In this document: piece after piece, positions 55,975 to 64,000 of the stretch
Numbering within the stretch: position 1 is the stretch's first letter
Layout: every line of letters begins with the position of its first letter
DNA from: Saccoglossus kowalevskii
Lineage: Eukaryota > Hemichordata > Enteropneusta > Harrimaniidae
Assembly (NCBI RefSeq): GCF_000003605.2
Contig: NW_003125430.1
Coordinates: forward strand, 1 to 64,000
DNA: 64,000 nucleotides
Direction of reading: 5' to 3'
The notes under the pieces: model-generated
What the model was told of the DNA's origin: nothing
What the model saw: only the letters and a program-made list of their open reading frames with translations
Database searches by the model: none
Program-made: the position numbers and the translations under genes

Positions 55975-58900
55975 AAATCATTCTGTCGTTTTCGAATTAT
56001 CATTCAAATCCAATTTTACGGTCGAGTGATGTGGTCTGTGACTGTTGTTTCTTATATTAGTACCGTCTTGCGAACACTTCATGTACAAAAACGAGCTACG
56101 ATTGTCAATTGTCTTTTAAGTTTATTTTTTACAACCAAATGCTTTGAGTAAGATTCGGGCAATTCCTAGGACACAGTGAAATGTATCAATATTCAAAACA
56201 TTGCATAGTTAGGAACACATTCATCGAACACTAATTGAATATGTGAATGCATGGGTGAAAATAATTCATGAGCGAAAGTAGCCGTAAATGTGTTTCTCTT
56301 TTTCTGAAGACAGGGGTTACATTCCCTATCAGGGCGACACATATAACGTCACAATTACCGGTGACTACACGGAACGTGCAGAGCTTGATACAATTATACT
56401 GTTAATGCCGTTGAATTTCAAACTCAAGTAAATAACACAGTTGGGTATCGCTGTAAGAATATGTATAACGATTCGAATCACGAGGACGATGTGGCCTGAT
56501 TTTCAATACGTTCTATTACTTATCGATAACAAGAATACACTGATCGCTTAAGATTGAACTGAACTGATGAACCAACTGTTGAGCTTTCACAATGCTGATC
56601 TTCACGAGGCAGCGAACATTTAAATCAAACACCAATGTACAGAAAATGAAATATTTCGTATCATATGTAATTTATCTCGCATATAGCCAATATAAGAAAC
56701 GATGTATTTAACATTTACCTAATTTTTCTGACCGAAAAATTGTAACAGTTTCAACGTGTGTTTTCCGACTATGAAACCTCCACAATATGCAATTACATAT
56801 TTTGTACTATATATAATGTGTTGCTTTCGCTGTTGTTGTGGGATAATTATAGTTATAGGCACCAACGGTAATCTTTTGAATGCTTATCGCTTGGTCAGGT
56901 TTATACATGTTCGGTGACTGTAATTGAACAAGCTACCATGACTCCACATGTACATGTCATCATTATTACATGTTAATATGACAACTTTTTTTTGACGCGT
57001 GTTGTTGTAGTTTGTTCTGCCCATCATTCATCAACGAGATGTCAAGCGTTTTTGATGTTTCACTTAATACACGGTACTTGACGCACGTGGACAAATACAA
57101 CGTCATTCTGGTCATGCGCAGTGGCATTTTCTCCGGCATCTTCGTCCCTCATAAACACGGTAGCTTATCGCCCCCGTGAAATAGACCTCACTATTAAGTC
57201 GCTCGTCTCGGGGAAAAAATGAACAAAGCAAATCAAAAGAAATGCGACTTCTAATGAGGTACATTCAAAACCCATTAGTTTCCCAGGCTTTTATAGAAGC
57301 ATTTCATTGTCTTAGCTTTCCGATTATGCGCAGATCGCGCTATTCTCTTCAACATAAAGGCTTGGTAGTTTTAATTCGCTTCCGTAAGTCTCCGCGGAGG
57401 CCGTTTAAGGGTCGCCAGAGTGATCCGTCCAAGTCAACAATTCGCAATTGGCTTAGATTTTTGCAGAATAGGAAAATTGAATTAAGCAAGTATAGGTGTG
57501 TATTTGAATTGATGCGTTAAACGCAGGCTTCACAATAACGAATCGTTAGTGTTACGTATGATGTATTCCGAATTAGTGCTCCTTCGGGTGTGTCACCACG
57601 AGAGTGTCAATTTTCAATAGTATCCATTTTCTTCGGGAATTTCAAATGAAATTTTGCTATGCGCGAGTCAGGGGTTCACCATACGTTCATGTTTTCTTCG
57701 TATAATCCCTCGTCACTGTTAACTCAAATATTGATAAAACTATTTACAGCTTAGTATGAAGGTAAGAAATGGGCGGGGGGGGGGGGGTAATGATTCCCGA
57801 AAATAATGACTCTACAAGAACCTGAACTGTCGTGTCGGGTTGTAAATACAGGTTAGTTGCGCTGACGCTAAATTCTTCCATAACATCAGTACGTTGAATA
57901 CATAAAATAAATAAACCATACACGTGTACACATTATCCGGAGAGGCCGGTTAATTTGCCTGCCTTTTATAATATACTAGTATTCCAAGCTTTCGTGGAAA
58001 TACAAATACACTAATACGATCAACGTCACGGATATTGACAGCTAAAAAAAAACGCTTTTATAATCGTACTCATTCGTGATTTTGTCAGGTTTTCCGTGTC
58101 AACGCCGTTTGTTTTTTTATGCGTGCCGCAACACCCGTCGACTGATCGTTTCCACGTACCCGAACTATTTTACCTGAAACCGCAAGGGACCTCTCCAAAA
58201 CGATATACGTGTTTAGAGACTCCCTAATTGACTTGATATATATTTTCCATTTATAAAGTAATAAACAAGTGGTATGTTATAAAATTAACGTTTTTGATAT
58301 TTTAATTTTATAACGCTGTTGGATATCTCACGAGTTTTGTTGACAGATTTGTTTTTCTGTGGATATTGCCGTAATGAATAACCTCCAATATATCTTGCCA
58401 ACACCACGTGCTTGGCGGTGTACCTTTAGCGATCCGTGCAGTTCAGACGGTCGGAGGGGTGGAAACGTTAGATGGCATGGACTAGTTGCATCCGATTTTG
58501 AGCTCTTCGAGTCTGCTTGTTCTCGTTATTGTTCTTTTCAATAGGTGAGTGGTGGGTTATACATTGCCTCATTCACTGCTCGCAACTTAACAAAATTGCT
58601 AAATTTAGATGTAATTTAGTTTCGCAAATCCTGATTACGTTGCTATTTCCCGCCACAATGCGAGAGCCCTGAAAGCATGCGCCGTAGACTGTATACGGCT
58701 AGGTGAGATGAATAGACTGATTTGTCCTAGAATATAGATTGTAATTGGTCTTCTACGACTTACAAAGCTCTATTAAGATAATGTTCACTGGCGCTTCCGA
58801 CGTTTAAATTCGCATGGGGTTTTATTCCCGGGAAACGCTAGCAATAATAAAAAGGCGGAGTATTGAGGCGAAGTGCCAAAGAACAACAGAGACTAAATGT

Positions 58901-61900
58901 TGTTCCGACAACAAAATGACGACTTTCCAAAAGCGCTCACGTAATGTCTAATAGCGGACTTTTTCTTAAATACCGATTTTTTGAAACTAGATTTATCACA
59001 ACCTATAGGGGCCTCTTCTTGCAAATAACGGTTCGTAACAATAGTTTTGTCCCCAGTGAAGAGTTAAATTGCTACTGAATGACAATCGCATGACAACTTA
59101 TTACCCAACTGGAACGCGCCATATAGTATACCTGGCGTAAGTACAATGGGGCCGTAGCATCCGATTACATTAGAGCAATGATATATATGTGCGTTGTTAA
59201 TCAATGAACACATTTATGAATGAATTCCCTGGTTACTACATAACCATAACATCAAGTCTCATTTTAAACATGTCACATTCTCTGCTTCCACGATGCGTAC
59301 CCTAGTAACGGTAAAGTTAATAAATTAAAAAAAATGAAATGTAATCGTCGCATCCGATTATGTTACGCTACCGAACTATGTACCCGCTTAGTTTGTTTAC
59401 TCATAGTTATATTTCAGTCTCATCGAATCGGTTGACAGACTTGTAATGAGGCCCAAGGCTACGTTGTTTTCACCTGCTAAACCTTCTCACTGAACGCATG
59501 GCAATGACCTTATAGAAAAAAGGTCAACAGCAGGGAAACATGCTGGAAGCGATTACCGGGTAACGATGGTGATCGCACTGTGGAACTTTCTAAACATCTA
59601 CTGAATCTGAGTAAATTCTAGAAATAATAATAACAATGTGTTTTATTGCCCCAACTTCACGTTCTTTTGCCTCGAAAGCTGCCATTTTGATTTTCTTTTT
59701 AACGAATCTCAGAGGTGTCACCAAAATTAGAAATTTGACTGTAGCTCAAAATAAATAAACTCTAGAAGGTTGACAAGGTGGATAATACTGACTTTGGGAA
59801 TTTAATTATTACGAATGAAATAAATGGAATATAGAAAAGTGACTTACGAGCTAGTTACGATCAAACAAATCTTCGTCCGGAGATGGGAATCGTTAAGGAA
59901 CTTAACAACGTACGCATACAGTACAGCTATAGGCGACAACGTCATGGTGGCATTTGATTCGCTTTCGTTTCCAGGTTTGGATTCGGCTTGATGACCAGTG
60001 TCATTTCTTCGCTACATTAGCAAACAATGTTAAACGTGGTTAAACGAGCAAGGATTATAGAAGTAAGTCATTTAATAGTTGTTTTCAATAAAAAACAAAA
60101 CAAAAAAAAAAACATTTATAATATTTAGTTCCATAGTAAATATATTAATAATTAAACTAATAATAAAATGATAAGTTGTAAGCAGTTGGATAGTCTAACA
60201 TGTATTTCCCCGTATTATTTGATTTTTTATCCAATTCAACTTGTGTGTTCCTTTGTGCGTTCAGTCAGAATAGTTCAATTAATCTCTTCTATCAGGCAAA
60301 TGCATTCACCTTTTGAGACCTCCAGCAAAAACATACGTAGATGTGCTGCGTTAGGATCAGATGCCAGATACTCCCGTTTAAAGAGTTTACCGTTAAGTCT
60401 CCGAGTCGTTGAGCTCCCCAGATATATTATGATGGATGGTACACATTAGTATATTAAATGACGACGCCGATACGCAAAAATCAATAATATACGTTCTTAC
60501 AACCCCCTCCCTTAACAATATTTTTGATAATAGGTTTACATACCCCGGAACTCCAGATTCGACATGTATATATATAAAACATCGCTTAATCTTTTTTTCA
60601 GGATCTCATTTGTCATTAATTAGATGGATTAAGCACGTGCCGCACGGGGTAGTAATTGTGATCGCATGAGTTGGTATCACGAATTTACAGGAAATAACCG
60701 ACTACGCTCTCCATAATCTGACCAAATATCTGCTACTAACTATGCAGTTTACTCTCAGATATTTAAATTGTATTGTCGGTAGATAAACGTGCACAGGGAG
60801 TGTTGACTGAACGAATCCTATTTCTATTATGTTGGTCGTTGACCTTCTTTCATTATTATTGCTATATTACTCAGCTTTGAACCATCTGAATTTGACCCTG
60901 TAATATTACCGCCTTTAATATTAATGATTTGTTTCAAGACATGGAACGTTTCAATTATACAAAGTCCCTTCGATTGAGGCTAAGTTTCACGCCATACAAA
61001 AAAAAAAAAACATTATTTTAATTTTTTGCGTAAAATCACACTTTGTCTCACGCGTATTTACGCCGGTATTGCACTTGACGGAAGGAGTATGCGCGGAGAG
61101 TTGAATAATTGGCGATCCCTTCAGTGTTACATCACAGGTATGACTTTATGATTTGGCTGGTGTCACCAAGAGTATGTCATAGATGATATACGGAGTATAG
61201 ATTAAAACGGTTGATTCCTGGTAAATGCTAACGACCTCGTTAACGTTACCGCAGTGTCATGTGGTGTTGCTGATCAATGCTGTTTTCTCAGCAAAAAATA
61301 AAATAAAATGCGGATTACTTTTTATTAAACCCCAAACCGGTTACCGCTTCTTAATTATAGTTGGCGTATTATTTTGCGGGTATTAAAGAAATACGTCTAC
61401 GATGACAGAATCCTAATATAGATGCTAATAAACAAGAACGGTCGTATTAATAAAAAAAAAGAACCGGGTGTCACTTAACTACTGTAAATAAGCTCCACAA
61501 ACAGAGCCCTTAATTGCGAATCTGAAAAAAAATGTAACGCAAAACACAAATCAGGCTGAATCTATTTTTAGAAGGACTCAGCGCGAGCGCTCTTAAGATC
61601 ACATAGCAACGTAGCAAGAATCAAATATTGCTATGAATCGTACACGCTACGCTGCTTTGCTGAATTAGTTATCAACCGTACTCAGCTTAAATGACTGATT
61701 TTGCAGGGAGCTGATCAGCTTGATACTGGTAGATACAAAACGTGTCTTCATCAAGATCGGAATAAAACAAATGATAAAAACTCACTAACAATGAGTAACT
61801 ATCGGTAACAACACACATCGAGTTGAGACTCGTCTCAGAGACAGTGTTGATATTAATGTAAGTCTTATTCACGTAAGTGCTGCCTGTCAGCGAGCATCAA

Positions 61901-64000
61901 AGCTTTCTTTAGAAAAGATGGGCTCGGAAATTTTATACTACAATGACAATTTATTTTGTTTCGCGAAGTGCTTTTATGCGCACGGTGGACTATTCTAATG
62001 TGTTCGCCCCGGGGGACACAGCGAGTGGTGGCAGACGTATAAATGGAAGAAATAGCTATCAGCTGTCGTAGAATATCATTTTCTGTTTAAAATCGGGGTT
62101 ACGAAGGTACCGTAGAAGAGCGCGATAGTATACAACATCAGGTCGCAGTTGGTGACCTTGTTACGGTAAATATGTAAAATAACCAAATCTGAAAAAATTG
62201 CCTTATTGTCCAACGCTCGAGTGTTCTCCTTTGAGGAGCTGCAACATTTCTAATTGTCTCGAAAGCTGAGAGAATTAAGTATGGCCATTATAATTAATTT
62301 ACTGACAATGCAACCAATGTCTATTTATAGCCACGTCTGTATCAAACCAGACCCACGTAGCTTTCGTCTTTTCTTTTAAAAAAAAGGCGCAAACAAAAGT
62401 GTGCATAACACAAGGTGGCTTATTCTGCTTATTAACGTATACAGCATCTCCAATAAGTTGAAATAAGATGATTACTTTTCGTCGACGCGTGTGACAGTTT
62501 TCATCAAACCACCACGCGATTCTTATTTGTTTCCACGCACTAAGCTGGGTGGTTTGTTTTTGTTAGAATATCGCGCTGTCGTATTTAATCAGTGAGTTAT
62601 AAATGTATGATCGCGTCCCATTAGTGTATTTTATTTAAAGCCTTCAATTCATTTCGTCAAATATATACACATATTTGTGTGTTCAATTCTGGTAGTGCTA
62701 ATGTTGCCTTCTTGAACGGAATTAATAGAGGAGTTTTCACGGACCAGCTTACTGGGCTATTAACATCCACGTTATAACAACCAGGGATGAATGGCATTTT
62801 ATTAGAAAATTGATTTAAATTTTCCAATCTGCGTCAGACCTTCTATAAGCTGTTAAACTTGTCACAATCCATACTAGGGCTTCTCGGTAAACACAATTTT
62901 CAAATTATAAGTATTTTTTAATTATTGTGTCGTTCCTTTAGTTGCGGATTCCTGAACAATACGTGTATTTGTCGACGTTCAGAGACAACATTACGACTCT
63001 AGTAAACTCAAATGTTGGGTGTTGATTTTTTATGTTTGCATTATGCTTTATAATATATTGCGATAGGTCATGGTGAACTCAACACAGTGTCGCTGGTACT
63101 TGATTTTAACTACAAATAATGTCTTCAAACGATGCGAGCGTCTTACACATCCAATTAAATTAAACCACGTGATAAACCAATCTTCTGATGAATTCAAATA
63201 CTCGCATGTGTCGCCTATCGTTTGAAGTTCTAAGCTGTTTCACTCGTTGTTTTTTTTTTTTTTAATTTTTTAACTTCGAACATTAAGTACTGCATTGTAT
63301 TGGGATACGGTTTAAAAGAGGTTAGCAACGTAATTACGTAATTAATCTACGGTTGAGTATGTTATTTCCACTTACATGAATTTGTTTCTTTCGAGTCGAC
63401 AATCTCTCAACAAGAAGATATATCATGGCGATGTACACAGGGCAATCTAATTTCCATTACTGTCGTTGATTTCTTGACACGTATCAATGAACCACAGAGC
63501 GCGACTGTATCTTGTCGGATGTTTTAAATCTAAAGGATTTTTCGGAATGTAGTCTTCTACGGACTAGTTTAAGTCTCCTAGATCATCTATATATAATAAT
63601 GTTCCTTGTTTGTTTTTTGTTTTTTCAAAATCCTTCATACTGGAGATCTGTTTAAGGACACATAATATCATATTGTTATGCGTTACATGTAAAAGCAAGC
63701 TAAATCCGTGATTAACATCTAAATATTTGTTGCGACCCCGACATCACTATTGTGATCATGATTAACCGGGAGAATTCGAATTACGTACGTACATATAATG
63801 TTAGGCATCGTCATAATGAGTGTAGTACGGGACTGTAGCTGCAAAACAAGTCGAAGAATTCATTCAAATCGCAAATAATTAATAAACATGTCGTTATAAA
63901 AAAACAACAACAACATATACGATTGACGTTGCGTATATTATAACGTCCAAGAGTTGTGAACACCAACTGTATATGTACTAACAGTCAGCGTACGTACCTA
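55975..64000. other. Non-coding, downstream of the receptor gene
   Basis: No protein-like frame. A G-run of 13 lies at 57,775-57,787. GC-richer single-copy sequence occurs at 57,300-57,520, and an 8-bp inverted repeat GAACAACA/TGTTGTTC at 58,881-58,905. Confidence 0.55.

Overview
This is animal nuclear DNA: AT-rich (GC by eye a little over one third), with long non-coding stretches, transposon remnants, a large minisatellite and one clear host gene. The organism is most likely a bilaterian invertebrate. The evidence is an amine-type GPCR with alpha2-adrenergic/alpha2-octopamine hallmarks, a BEL/Pao retroelement, tRNA-derived SINE heads and small terminal-inverted-repeat elements. I cannot place it further; spiralian and non-vertebrate deuterostome are both open.

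Layout. 1-10,050 is non-coding with one 133-bp inverted-repeat element (797-929), a microsatellite and a tRNA-derived SINE-like head. 10,050-17,178 is a minisatellite of about 31-33 bp units, split by a BEL/Pao LTR retroelement (10,698-14,488, minus strand, a broken fossil) flanked by a 5-bp target-site duplication, GATAC. 17.2-33 kb is a transposon graveyard: a hAT-like MITE, a block of coding-like exon remnants (19.2-19.9 kb, minus strand), a dispersed repeat seen at 19.0 and 31.3 kb, a second copy of the TTAA-ended MITE, a possible solo LTR and a SINE head. 33-53 kb is mostly single-copy non-coding DNA, with three more copies of the TTAA-ended MITE between 43.3 and 44.7 kb.

The one confident gene is a single-exon, plus-strand class A GPCR at 54,044-55,438 (464 aa). 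It has the full set of aminergic signature residues and a tandem AATAAATAAA polyadenylation signal about 530 bp after the stop. The rest, to 64,000, is non-coding.

There is no operon-like organisation and no set of genes acting together. The most informative structures are the minisatellite with its nested retroelement and internal 465-bp duplication, and the five-copy TTAA-ended MITE family. I saw no convincing previously undescribed gene system.
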